Assembly: GCF_947632445.1 (NCBI RefSeq)
Contig: NZ_CANRPM010000009.1
Location: 1 to 64,000 of the forward strand
DNA length: 64,000 nucleotides
Direction: 5' to 3'
DNA from: an uncultured Bacteroides sp.
GTDB taxonomy: Bacteria; Bacteroidota; Bacteroidia; Bacteroidales; Bacteroidaceae
Notes under the pieces: model-generated
Seen by the model: the letters and a program-made list of their open reading frames with translations, nothing else
What the model was told of the DNA's origin: nothing
Databases searched by the model: none
Program-made: the position numbers and the translations under genes
Part shown: positions 7,314 to 15,495 of the stretch, one piece after another
How the letters are laid out: the number at the start of each line of letters is the position of its first letter
Numbering within the stretch: the first letter of the stretch is position 1

Positions 7314-8609
7314 ATGAGCAACAAGGAATCCAACATAGAGAAAACGAATTTTGATGCATTCATACAAGCGGTCGGTTCGGAAATAGAACAGGCACAAGTA
7401 AGGCTGATTGTTGCAGCCAATGCACAAATGCTGTTCCATTACTGGAAGATAGGCAATTACATCCTTTATCACCAGCAGCTGCACGGATGGGGAAGCAAAA
7501 TCATCAAGCAGTTGGCAAAGGCTATCCGACTGCATTACCCTGAAAAGAAAGGCTATTCGGAACGTAACCTTACCTATATGTGCCAGTTTGCAAAAGCATA
7601 TCCTTTAAGAGCGTTGCAAAGTTTCATAGAAACAGATGCAAGCCTGTCTGTCCCAACCATACAGAGTGTGACCAATGAAGTATTAAAACTGAATGACAAG
7701 CAATTTACGCAGGAACTTACTGCGCAAATGCAATCGATTGATTGTCAATCATTAGCAATTACGCAGGAAGTTCCTGCGCAATTTGAAGATGTGGGAAAAA
7801 CCGTGTCTGCCATTTACAGGATGGGAATCAGGGAAATAGAAGAAGTTTTCTTGACCTCTCCTATAGCCAAAATAAACTGGACAAGCCAAATGACTATACT
7901 TGACAGTTCGCTACCTTTAGGTCTAAGCTACTGGTACATGAAGCAGTCTGTGGAAATGGGATGGAGCAGCAATGTATTGAAAATGCAAATTGACAGTGAT
8001 TTGTATAGCCGACAAATCAGCAACAACAAGGTAAACAATTTCACGACCACACTTCCGGCTCCACAAAGCGACCTTGCCAATTACCTACTCAAAGACCCGT
8101 ACATCTTTGATTTGGCAGGAGCCAAAGAAAAAGCAGACGAAAGGGATATTGAAGAACAGCTGGTGAAACACGTTACCCGCTACCTGTTGGAAATGGGCAA
8201 CGGTTTTGCCTTCGTTGCCCGGCAGAAGCACTTCCAAGTCGGAAACAGCGATTTCTTTGCCGACCTGATTCTATATTCCATTCCGTTGCACGCATATATC
8301 GTGGTAGAATTAAAGGCTACCCCATTCAAACCGGAGTATGCAGGACAACTGAACTTCTACATCAATGTGGTGGATGATAAACTGAGGGGAGAGAATGACA
8401 ACAAGACTATCGGGTTGTTGCTATGCAAGGGAAAAGACGAAGTTGTGGCACAATACGCATTGACAGGCTATGACCAGCCCATCGGCATCAGCGATTACCA
8501 ATTGAGCAAAGCGATTCCCGAGAAACTGAAATCAGCGTTGCCCAGCGTGGAAGAAGTGGAAGAAGAACTGGCCTCTTTCCTTGACAAAGACAATAACACT
8601 CAAAAATAG
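7314..8609 (+). CDS. DUF1016 family PD-(D/E)XK nuclease (YhcG-like)
   Basis: 431 residues. The N-terminal DUF1016 domain (about 10-240; LIVAANAQMLFHYWKIGNYIL, WGSKIIKQLAKAIR) is followed by a C-terminal PD-(D/E)XK nuclease domain, with D317 in FFADLILYS and E332-L-K334 in VVELK. The family is predicted to cut or bind DNA or Holliday-type structures, and some members sit in defence or plasmid loci. In this element it may protect or process the circular form. The linker (about 125-165) holds short palindromes (ACGCAGGAAGTTCCTGCG type). A second homologue lies at 26341. Confidence 0.8.
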   Translation: MSNKESNIEKTNFDAFIQAVGSEIEQAQVRLIVAANAQMLFHYWKIGNYILYHQQLHGWGSKIIKQLAKAIRLHYPEKKGYSERNLTYMCQFAKAYPLRALQSFIETDASLSVPTIQSVTNEVLKLNDKQFTQELTAQMQSIDCQSLAITQEVPAQFEDVGKTVSAIYRMGIREIEEVFLTSPIAKINWTSQMTILDSSLPLGLSYWYMKQSVEMGWSSNVLKMQIDSDLYSRQISNNKVNNFTTTLPAPQSDLANYLLKDPYIFDLAGAKEKADERDIEEQLVKHVTRYLLEMGNGFAFVARQKHFQVGNSDFFADLILYSIPLHAYIVVELKATPFKPEYAGQLNFYINVVDDKLRGENDNKTIGLLLCKGKDEVVAQYALTGYDQPIGISDYQLSKAIPEKLKSALPSVEEVEEELASFLDKDNNTQK

Positions 8610-8617
8610 TTGCGTCC

Positions 8618-9661
8618 ATGAAAGATGTAATTACAACGCTGATTCCCCGATACGGAGAATTGAACAGAATATATAAAGACTGGTTTGATAATAAAGGTTT
8701 CTCTTTTGAAAAGCAGAAATTCATTACCAAGTTCTATCTGGACTACAATGATGTAACGGTTCTTGAAACAGCCATTCTTGAACTGGTGTTTCATCTTCCA
8801 CAGGAGCAATACACACTGATTCTGAATAGCCTGAAAAAGGAAGTATGCGAAAACATAAGTTATTACAAGAAAGGATGTATGCCGGATGAACAGACCGTTT
8901 ACAATATCTGCTTCCGAGTTTCAGAAATCTATAAAGAAGCCATAGAAGAACAGCAATACAAGACGACCAAGCTCCATGCTCCGCTAAACGAAGCATACCA
9001 CCGATACGATTCCATAGGTTATCGGGAACACACTGCAGAGGATGAAAAGCGTGCGGAAATGGAATATGAACGGTGCAAAGATGAATACGAGGAGAAAAAA
9101 TACAAGCTGACCGAACTCTACGATCTGCAAAAACAGACCAGAGAGAAAGCCCTGCAATATGCAAAAAGCCGTTTCAATGAAATCTATCGGCTGGGCTGCC
9201 ACCTCAAAGAGACATTGGCGAAATATGTATTTGATGAAACAAACGAGCCGGAAGAGCCAGCCGAACAAGAACCAAATGCCCCCAACATACAGGAAGAAGT
9301 GCTGGGAACGAAACAGACTGAGTATTTCAATATGGAACTGCTTTCGCTCATTCATGTAACCTGCGTGGGAGAACAGTTCGAGAATATTTCCGAACATGAT
9401 TTCTATACCTGCATGAACCTGCTACCAAGCGACACCAAACCCCAAATCAGACCGAGAGAAAAAATACGTACCTGCTATCTGATATTCCTGATGAGCGAAA
9501 AACTGCCCAAACAGGACAGGGAGAATTGGAAGAGGAATATCCTGAAAATATTGGATATTGAGGAAAGCTACTACAAGTCAAAGTACAAAGAGCCTGTTTC
9601 CGATTTCCCCAGTGACAGCAACCGGAAATTTGCCAAAGAAATGGATGGTATATTCCGATAA
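8618..9661 (+). CDS. Conserved NBU2-type element protein of unknown function
   Basis: 347 residues, starting 8 bases after the DUF1016 stop, so co-transcribed with it. I recognise no family. A charged helical stretch (about 138-190, rich in E, K, R and Y, such as EYERCKDEYEEKKYKLTELY) should form a coiled coil. A Pro/Glu-rich linker (EPEEPAEQEPNAP) separates it from a compact C-terminal part. There are no membrane segments or signal peptide. Tight coupling to the nuclease gene suggests a joint role in element maintenance, but this is only context. A terminator follows at 9702. Confidence 0.7.
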   Translation: MKDVITTLIPRYGELNRIYKDWFDNKGFSFEKQKFITKFYLDYNDVTVLETAILELVFHLPQEQYTLILNSLKKEVCENISYYKKGCMPDEQTVYNICFRVSEIYKEAIEEQQYKTTKLHAPLNEAYHRYDSIGYREHTAEDEKRAEMEYERCKDEYEEKKYKLTELYDLQKQTREKALQYAKSRFNEIYRLGCHLKETLAKYVFDETNEPEEPAEQEPNAPNIQEEVLGTKQTEYFNMELLSLIHVTCVGEQFENISEHDFYTCMNLLPSDTKPQIRPREKIRTCYLIFLMSEKLPKQDRENWKRNILKILDIEESYYKSKYKEPVSDFPSDSNRKFAKEMDGIFR

Positions 9662-9701
9662 TCTGTGATATGCCCTGACATTTTACGAAACAACCACTTT
9701 T

Positions 9702-9735
9702 ACCACTCAAATTAAATTTTTGAGTGGTATTTTTA
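9702..9735 (+). terminator. Rho-independent terminator
   Basis: ACCACTCAAA (9702-9711) and TTTGAGTGGT (9719-9728) form a 10-bp perfect stem with a short loop, followed by ATTTTTATT. It ends the nuclease transcript. Confidence 0.85.
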
Positions 9736-9808
9736 TTATCTGATATTCAGATAAATAACAAGATATTCCATTTATATCAACCACATCCTTACCACTTACA
9801 ACCCTACC

Positions 9809-9816
9809 TAATTTTG
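9809..9816 (+). promoter_or_regulatory. -7 promoter element of the replication/mobilization genes
   Basis: TAATTTTG matches TAnnTTTG, 70 bases before the ATG at 9886. The leader between them carries a small inverted repeat (AACAGCC...GGCTG), possibly regulatory. Confidence 0.5.
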
Positions 9817-9885
9817 CATCGTTCGAGAACAGAGATAACAGCCAGTGCGCAGGGCTGATTGTTAAACGACTAAATAGATTGAACG

Positions 9886-10194
9886 ATGAAAAATCTTCAA
9901 GAATTATTATCAAAACCCGTCTGGCAGATGACAGGTGAAGAGTTCATATTCCTAAGTAAGCACGCTTCCCGTCAAACGGAAACGCAGCCACAGCCCATTA
10001 CAGACACAGAAAGAAAATATGTGTACGGAATACTGGGCATAGCCAAACTGTTCGGGTGCAGCCTACCCACCGCCAACCGTATCAAGAAAAGCGGAAAGAT
10101 TGACAAGGCAATCACTCAGATAGGACGTAAGATTATCGTGGATGTTGAGCTTGCCCTTGAACTGGCTGGAAAGAAAACAGGAGGACGGAAATAA
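9886..10194 (+). CDS. Small helix-turn-helix protein (DUF3853/excisionase-like)
   Basis: 102 residues. The second half has a winged-helix/MerR-like DNA-binding motif, YGILGIAKLFGCSLPTANRI followed by IDKAITQIGRKIIVD, typical of the small HTH proteins upstream of RepA-like genes in Bacteroides mobilizable elements. It may act as excision factor, replication accessory or repressor. It lies 8 bases before the ATPase gene, clearly one operon. The family name is from motif resemblance only. Confidence 0.75.
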   Translation: MKNLQELLSKPVWQMTGEEFIFLSKHASRQTETQPQPITDTERKYVYGILGIAKLFGCSLPTANRIKKSGKIDKAITQIGRKIIVDVELALELAGKKTGGRK

Positions 10195-10202
10195 CGGGAG
10201 GC

Positions 10203-11285
10203 ATGGCTATGGACTATATGAAAGAGACTAAGGAAATATCGGCTGAAGAAGCCATAATCCTTTGGCAAGCCTCACGTTTGAGCCTGTCGAAAAGTTATGA
10301 GAAAGCACCTGAAATCCTTAAAGTACATGATTCTGTCATTGGGACATTGGGTAATTTCAGCGCATCCATCGGCAAAGCCAAAAGTAAAAAAACGTTCAAT
10401 GTATCGGCTATCGTAGCCGCTGCATTGAAGAACGGCACAGTGCTGCGGTATGTGGCTGAACTGCCTGAAGATAAGCGGAAAGTGCTTTATGTTGATACAG
10501 AGCAAAGCCCTTACCATTGTCTGAAAGTCATGACGCGCATTTTGCGAATGGCTGGTTTGCCAGATGATAGGGACAATGAGAATCTTGAATTTCTTGCCTT
10601 AAGAAAATACACGCCTGAGCAGCGTATCAGGATTGTGGAACAGGCTATTTACAATACACCCGAAATCGGTCTTGTAATTATAGACGGCATACGGGATATG
10701 GTGTATGACATCAACAGCCCCAGTGAATCAACACGCATCATATCCAAGCTGATGCAGTGGACGGACGACAGGCAGATACATATCCATACGATACTGCATC
10801 AGAACAAAGGGGATGAGAACGCAAGAGGGCACATTGGTACGGAGTTGAACAACAAGGCGGAAACCGTATTGCAGGTAGAAAAGGACAAGGGCAACGGTGA
10901 CATCAGCCATGTTTCAGCCATTCACATCCGGGCAATGGACTTTGAGCCTTTCGCATTCCGTATCAACGACAAAGCCCTTCCCGAACTCATTGAGGGATAC
11001 AAACCTGAAACAAAGAAGCCGGGAAGACCCGAAGAAGAGAAGTTCGACCCTTACAGGCATATCACCGAGCAGCAGCACCGTATCGCATTGGAAGCCGTTT
11101 TCGGGCTGAAAGAGGAATACGGCTACAAGGAACTGGAAGATGCCTTAATCAAGACCTATATGTCAGTGGGTGTAAAGCTGAACCATAAAAAGGCGGTATC
11201 GCTCATCACCATGCTCCGCAACAAACGGATGATAGTGCAGGAGACAGGCAGAAAATACACATTCATGCCTGACTTCCACTATTAG
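10203..11285 (+). CDS. RepA-like AAA ATPase / helicase
   Basis: 360 residues. VLYVDTEQSPYHCLKVMTRIL and LVIIDGIRDMVYDINS are the strands of a RecA-fold (RepA/DnaB-like) ATPase with the Walker B aspartate. A typical P-loop is not obvious; the region around NFSASIGKAKSKKTFN may be a degenerate Walker A. HTILHQNKGDENARGHIGTEL is the sensor segment. The C-terminal 80 residues look like a winged-helix domain. With the downstream primase it probably replicates the excised circle. Paired inverted repeats directly downstream (11300-11419) are a possible origin. Confidence 0.75.
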   Translation: MAMDYMKETKEISAEEAIILWQASRLSLSKSYEKAPEILKVHDSVIGTLGNFSASIGKAKSKKTFNVSAIVAAALKNGTVLRYVAELPEDKRKVLYVDTEQSPYHCLKVMTRILRMAGLPDDRDNENLEFLALRKYTPEQRIRIVEQAIYNTPEIGLVIIDGIRDMVYDINSPSESTRIISKLMQWTDDRQIHIHTILHQNKGDENARGHIGTELNNKAETVLQVEKDKGNGDISHVSAIHIRAMDFEPFAFRINDKALPELIEGYKPETKKPGRPEEEKFDPYRHITEQQHRIALEAVFGLKEEYGYKELEDALIKTYMSVGVKLNHKKAVSLITMLRNKRMIVQETGRKYTFMPDFHY

Positions 11286-11419
11286 CCCATTTCCCTGCAA
11301 TCACTTCACTTTATTCTCGGGGTGTATATATTAGGAATATAGTGAAGTGCTTGGGGAATGGGACTAAATCACTTCACTTTATTACCGTATCCTATATATA
11401 CGAGAATTTAGTGAAGTGA
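11284..11419. repeat. Paired CACTTCAC/GTGAAGTG hairpins, origin candidate
   Basis: Two hairpins in tandem have arms CACTTCAC (11302-11309, 11370-11377) and GTGAAGTG (11342-11349, 11411-11418), each enclosing an AT-rich loop of about 33 bases. The first is enclosed by a further imperfect pair, CCCATTTCCC and GGGGAATGGG. The array fills the gap between ATPase and primase genes. It could be a single-strand-type replication origin or primase site. Confidence 0.5.
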
Positions 11420-11497
11420 TTATAGACCGTACTTCCTAAAAAGGTACGGGCAAAAAGAAAAATAAACCAATTCACCAACTACTAAAACAATCATTTT

Positions 11498-12454
11498 ATG
11501 GATATACAGACAGCCAAGCAAATCAGAATAGCGGATTATCTGCATAGTTTAGGATATTCTCCCGTCAAGCAACAAGGTGTCAATCTGTGGTATAAATCAC
11601 CGTTAAGGGAAGAAGCCGAAGCCTCGTTCAAGGTAAATACCGAACGTGAACAATGGTATGACTTCGGTTTGGGTAAAGGTGGTGGTATCATAGAACTGGC
11701 TGCACACCTGTACGCTACCGACCATGTACCTTACATCTTGAAACGGATAGCAGAGCAGACACCGCACGTGCGCCCGGTATCTTTCTCTTTTGGAAAGCAA
11801 AACTCTTCCGAGCCGAGCTTCCAACAGTTGGAGATTGTTCCGCTGTCATCTACTGCCCTGCTTGCCTACTTACAAGGTAGAGGAATTAACATAAAACTGG
11901 CGAAAAGAGAATGTAGTGAAGCACGTTTCACTCACAACGGCAAGCGGTACTTTGCCATCGCCTTTCCCAATGGTTCGTGTGGATATGAAATCCGCAACCG
12001 CTATTTCAAGGGCTGCATCGCCCCAAAGGAAATCTCCCACATCAGGCAGTCGGGAAAAGCGAGGAATACCTGTTATGTGTTCGAGGGATTTATGGACTAC
12101 CTCTCCTTTTTGACATTGAGACAAGAGAGCTGCCCAAATTATCCGGAATTGGACGGGCAGGACTACATTGTATTGAACTCCGTATCGAATGTAAACAAGG
12201 CTCTCTATCCGTTGGGCAATTACGAACGCATCCACTGCTTTTTCGACAACGACCATGCAGGACTGGAAGCACTCCGGCAAATCCGCATGGAATACGGCAG
12301 AGAGCGGTACCTCCGGGACGCTTCGCAGATTTACAGAGGATGCAAGGACTTGAACGAATACTTACAGAAACAGATTGAAAGAAAAAGGCAGCTCCAGTCC
12401 GCCAAAGGGGTGCGCAGCCAATCACCGGAAAAGAAGAACGGCTTCCAGTTATAG
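11498..12454 (+). CDS. DNA primase (CHC2/Toprim type, PrmN-like)
   Basis: 318 residues. The N-terminus resembles the degenerate zinc-ribbon region of mobile-element primases (IRIADYLHSLGYSPVKQQG, YDFGLGKGGGIIELAAHL). The Toprim domain spans about 170-290 with CYVFEGFMDYLSFLTL (catalytic E) and IHCFFDNDHAGLEALRQI (DxD-type metal site). It should prime complementary-strand synthesis after conjugative transfer or during replication of the circular form. It lies between the origin-like hairpins and the oriT region. The symbol is left blank because naming differs between units. Confidence 0.82.
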   Translation: MDIQTAKQIRIADYLHSLGYSPVKQQGVNLWYKSPLREEAEASFKVNTEREQWYDFGLGKGGGIIELAAHLYATDHVPYILKRIAEQTPHVRPVSFSFGKQNSSEPSFQQLEIVPLSSTALLAYLQGRGINIKLAKRECSEARFTHNGKRYFAIAFPNGSCGYEIRNRYFKGCIAPKEISHIRQSGKARNTCYVFEGFMDYLSFLTLRQESCPNYPELDGQDYIVLNSVSNVNKALYPLGNYERIHCFFDNDHAGLEALRQIRMEYGRERYLRDASQIYRGCKDLNEYLQKQIERKRQLQSAKGVRSQSPEKKNGFQL

Positions 12455-12660
12455 CCCACTATAACTACACGCTTCGCTTTCGTAGTTGTGGGCTCTCCCG
12501 AGGGGATTAGGGCTTTGCCCTAATGACCCACTCAGGGCGTTTCACCCCTGAGAACCCCGAGCAAAGAGTGACCCTCTCTTTGCAATCTCCGCTTATGGGT
12601 TACCCCTAAGAACCCCTCTGCGAAAGCGAGCAAAGTAAATCAATTGTAAACAAAGGAAAG
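12454..12660. other. oriT candidate upstream of mob
   Basis: GCCCAC/GTGGGC (12454-12459, 12488-12493) and AACTAC/GTAGTT (12463-12468, 12482-12487) form a strong stem with a GC-rich loop. Further short repeats lie up to the mob start. MobV-type elements carry oriT directly upstream of the relaxase gene, as here. The nick site is not identified. Confidence 0.6.
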
Positions 12661-12665
12661 AAGCT

Positions 12666-14069
12666 ATGGCAACAAAATCAAGCATACATATCAAGCCTTG
12701 CAACATCGCATCGAGCGAGGCACACAACCGAAGGACTGCCGAGTATATGCGTAATATCGGGGAGTCCAGAATCTATGTCGTTCCCGAACTTTCCACCGAT
12801 AACGAACAGTGGATAAATCCCGACTTCGGCACTCCCGAACTGCGAACTCATTATGACAATATCAAGCAAATGGTCAAGGAAAAGACCGGACGTGCCATGC
12901 AGGAAAAGGAAAGGGAACGCAAGGGAAAGAATGGAAAGATTATCAAGGTGGCGGGATGCTCACCCATCCGTGAAGGAGTATTGCTTATCAGACCGGACAC
13001 CACACTGGCTGATGTACGCAAATTCGGTGAAGAGTGCCAAAGACGCTGGGGCATCACTCCGCTACAGATTTTCCTGCATAAAGACGAAGGGCATTGGCTG
13101 AACGGTCAGCCGGAAGCAGAAGACAAGGAGAGCTTCCAAGTCGGTAACAGATGGTTCAAACCAAATTATCATGCTCATGTCGTATTCGACTGGATGAACC
13201 ATGAAACTGGAAAGAGCCGAAAGCTCAATGACGAGGATATGGCAACCATGCAGACCCTTGCTTCCGATATTCTCCTGATGGAACGTGGACAGGCAAAAGC
13301 TGTCACAGGTAAAGAGCATCTGGAACGAAATGATTTCATCATTGAGAAGCAGAAAGCCGAACTGCAACGTATAGAGGAAACCAAGCGACACAAGGAACAA
13401 CAAGTAAGCCTTGCCGAACAGGAACTCAAACAGGTAAAAGCAGAGATACGCACGGACAAACTAAAGAAAACAGCCACCAATGCTGCTACCGCCATAGCAA
13501 GCGGTGTAGGTTCTCTTTTCGGAAGCGGTAAGCTGAAAGAACTGGAACATCACATCGAGCAGCTACATCAGGAAATTACCAAACGGGACAAAGCTACTGA
13601 TGAATTAAAAATTCAGATACAACAAATACAGGAACAGCATAGCAGACAAATTCGTAATCTTCAAAGAATACATAATCAAGAACTTGAAGCCAAAGACAAG
13701 GAAATATCACGATTGAGCACCTTGCTTGAAAAAGCCCACAAATGGTTTCCCATGTTCAAAGAGATGTTGAGAATGGAAAAATTATGCGCTGTTATCGGGT
13801 TTACCAAAGACATGATAGAAAACCTCTTGACAAAGAAAGAATCCATACAATGTAGTGGCAAAATTTATTCCGAAGAACACAGGTGGAAATTTGACATCAA
13901 GAATGATATTTTTAGGGTTGAGAAACATCCGATGGATAGTGGTAAGCTTATGCTGACCATAAACCGACAACCCATAGTACAATGGTTTAAGGAACAATGG
14001 GAAAAGTTACAGCAGAATCTACGTAACTCGGTGCAGAGAGAGCAAAAATCCAGAGGATTTAGAATATAG
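12666..14069 (+). CDS. mobN2: MobV-family relaxase (Pre/Mob)
   Basis: 467 residues. The N-terminal relaxase domain (about 1-215) begins SIHIKPCN and contains the metal-binding motif H138-K-D-E-G-H143 and the H169-A-H171 pair (NYHAHVVFDW), the MobV signature. From about 225 to 365 a long coiled coil rich in E, K and Q follows (KQQ/EELKQ repeats), typical of the dimerisation region. It nicks oriT and pilots the strand into the conjugation channel of a helper element. The gene lies right after the likely oriT. The symbol follows NBU2. Confidence 0.87.
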   Translation: MATKSSIHIKPCNIASSEAHNRRTAEYMRNIGESRIYVVPELSTDNEQWINPDFGTPELRTHYDNIKQMVKEKTGRAMQEKERERKGKNGKIIKVAGCSPIREGVLLIRPDTTLADVRKFGEECQRRWGITPLQIFLHKDEGHWLNGQPEAEDKESFQVGNRWFKPNYHAHVVFDWMNHETGKSRKLNDEDMATMQTLASDILLMERGQAKAVTGKEHLERNDFIIEKQKAELQRIEETKRHKEQQVSLAEQELKQVKAEIRTDKLKKTATNAATAIASGVGSLFGSGKLKELEHHIEQLHQEITKRDKATDELKIQIQQIQEQHSRQIRNLQRIHNQELEAKDKEISRLSTLLEKAHKWFPMFKEMLRMEKLCAVIGFTKDMIENLLTKKESIQCSGKIYSEEHRWKFDIKNDIFRVEKHPMDSGKLMLTINRQPIVQWFKEQWEKLQQNLRNSVQREQKSRGFRI

Positions 14070-14157
14070 AATAGCCTATTATTAATAAAATCAAGTATCT
14101 ATGCATCCAAACAGATTGTTTTTATTACAGAATCAAAATCCTAAGAATTTATAAAAA

Positions 14158-14511
14158 ATGAAGCCTAAAGAAGTTTTGGAAAAATGGATAGATTGCTTTA
14201 ACAAAGCAGATGCTTATCATATAGCAGAGCTGTATGCTACTAATGCAGTAAATCATCAAGTCGCAAACGAACCAATAATAGGTAAAGAATCAATCTACAA
14301 AATGTTTGTGAATGAATTTGCCACTGCTAAAATGGTTTGTATGGTGGAAAATATTTTTGAAGATGGCGAATGGGCTATCATGGAATGGAAAGACTCTCTT
14401 GGACTTCGTGGATGCGGATTTTTTCATGTAAAAGATAACAAAATCGTCTTTCAAAGAGGGTATTGGGATAAACTTTCATTCTTGAAGCAACACAATCTTC
14501 CAATTGAATAA
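14158..14511 (+). CDS. SnoaL-like / NTF2-fold protein
   Basis: 117 residues with the SnoaL pattern: PKEVLEKWIDCFNKADAYHI at the start, YATNAVNHQVANEPIIGKES, and a final WGK-type strand ending RGYWDKLSFLKQH. NTF2-fold proteins bind or isomerise small hydrophobic molecules. The pocket is not informative here. The gene is AT-rich compared with the mobilization genes before it, and begins the cargo region that includes the resistance genes. No partner is evident. It is probably cytoplasmic, with no signal peptide. Confidence 0.8.
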   Translation: MKPKEVLEKWIDCFNKADAYHIAELYATNAVNHQVANEPIIGKESIYKMFVNEFATAKMVCMVENIFEDGEWAIMEWKDSLGLRGCGFFHVKDNKIVFQRGYWDKLSFLKQHNLPIE

Positions 14512-14582
14512 GTACTATCAGAATACGGACTGGGAAATTGAAATACCCAGTCCGAGTTATATAATGAATTTTACTTGTTAAA

Positions 14583-14948
14583 CTATTTAAAGTCAGTTGG
14601 ATAACAAACCATACCTTTCACATTCTCAGTAGCTCCAGGTATTAATTCAGCCACCATGCAATATTCATGAGAGACTTCGAAAGGAAATTCAATTCCTAAA
14701 TCGATAGCCTTGCGATAGCCAAATCGAGGATAATACTCTTTATGCCCCAATACGACTGCTGTGCCGTAACCCAAAAGTGCTGCCCTCTGATGGGCTTACT
14801 GAATCAACATCCCCCCCCCAATTCCCTTACGCTGGAATTCCGGCAAGACTGCCAATGGAGCTACACTCAGGGATGTGACAGACTGGGTGTCACTGTCTAT
14901 CTTTACTTCTGTAAGTAAGATATACCAGACAATTTGTTTTTCTGTCAT
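14583..14948 (-). pseudogene. GNAT acetyltransferase, interrupted and N-terminally truncated
   Basis: Starting at 14948, ten bases after the lnu stop, the frame reads MTEKQIVWYILLTEVKI and LAVLPEFQRKGIGGG, the acetyl-CoA loop of a GNAT enzyme. It meets an in-frame TAA at 14796-14798 and continues open as LGYGTAVVLGHKEYYPRFGY to the stop at 14583. The first 60 or so residues of a normal family member are missing too. A run of nine C (14811-14819) lies beside the stop. One nonsense change plus the 5' loss make it non-functional. Confidence 0.75.
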
Positions 14949-14958
14949 TTTCTTGTTC

Positions 14959-15471
14959 TTATCTAATTGTTAGGCTCATTGTTGTTATACATTGTTTAAT
15001 TATAGATAAATCGTGAATATCCTTCTCTCTTAAATCGTAGCCCGAATGGAATACTTGTTGCCCTTTTGCAGAAATGCAAGGGATGCTTCTGCCTTCAAAG
15101 ACTGCTGTTCCAAAATAGTCCGGTTGAAATTCATACCAGCCTCCATCCAAGTCGGCTTGTTTGGAAGTGCCGTCCGCATTCAAGACAAAAGGATGGATAT
15201 CAATATAGCCTAATTCTTTGCTATACAGTTCCATACGGGTGGGCAACCAATTTGTTTCAATTTGATATCCTCTCTCCTGCAAAAGATCAAGGAGTTGGTC
15301 TGTATAATTGGCATCAAAATCAATGTCAATATCTCTATGCAAGCGGGTTTGCTGTCCGTACAAGACATCCACTCCCCAGCCTCCATCCAACCAAAACTGC
15401 ATGTCCAGGCTTTCCAACAAGTCCAAAACTTGAAATAACTCTGTAATCGTAGTGTGTTCTTTCTTTGTCAT
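14959..15471 (-). CDS. lnu(AN2): Lincosamide nucleotidyltransferase Lnu(AN2)
   Basis: 170 residues. FWLDGGWGVDVLYGQQTRLH and DIDIDFDA carry the nucleotidyltransferase aspartates of the LnuA/LinA family. Enzymes of this family adenylylate the hydroxyl of lincomycin and clindamycin. The gene is known from NBU2, where it confers lincomycin resistance, and the element here matches that context. It is cytoplasmic. It is transcribed leftward, 24 bases after mef(En2), so the two are probably one transcript from the promoter region above 16701. The catalytic aspartates look intact. Confidence 0.9.
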   Translation of the reverse strand: MTKKEHTTITELFQVLDLLESLDMQFWLDGGWGVDVLYGQQTRLHRDIDIDFDANYTDQLLDLLQERGYQIETNWLPTRMELYSKELGYIDIHPFVLNADGTSKQADLDGGWYEFQPDYFGTAVFEGRSIPCISAKGQQVFHSGYDLREKDIHDLSIIKQCITTMSLTIR

Positions 15472-15495
15472 ATAATAATTCTTTAATAAATAATA

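Noticed and set aside
7314-8609. DUF1016 protein as part of a restriction-modification system
   Set aside because: No methyltransferase or specificity gene lies beside either DUF1016 copy.
14158-14511. SnoaL-like gene as an antibiotic-modifying enzyme
   Set aside because: It lies in the resistance cargo, but the NTF2 fold alone gives no evidence for such a role.
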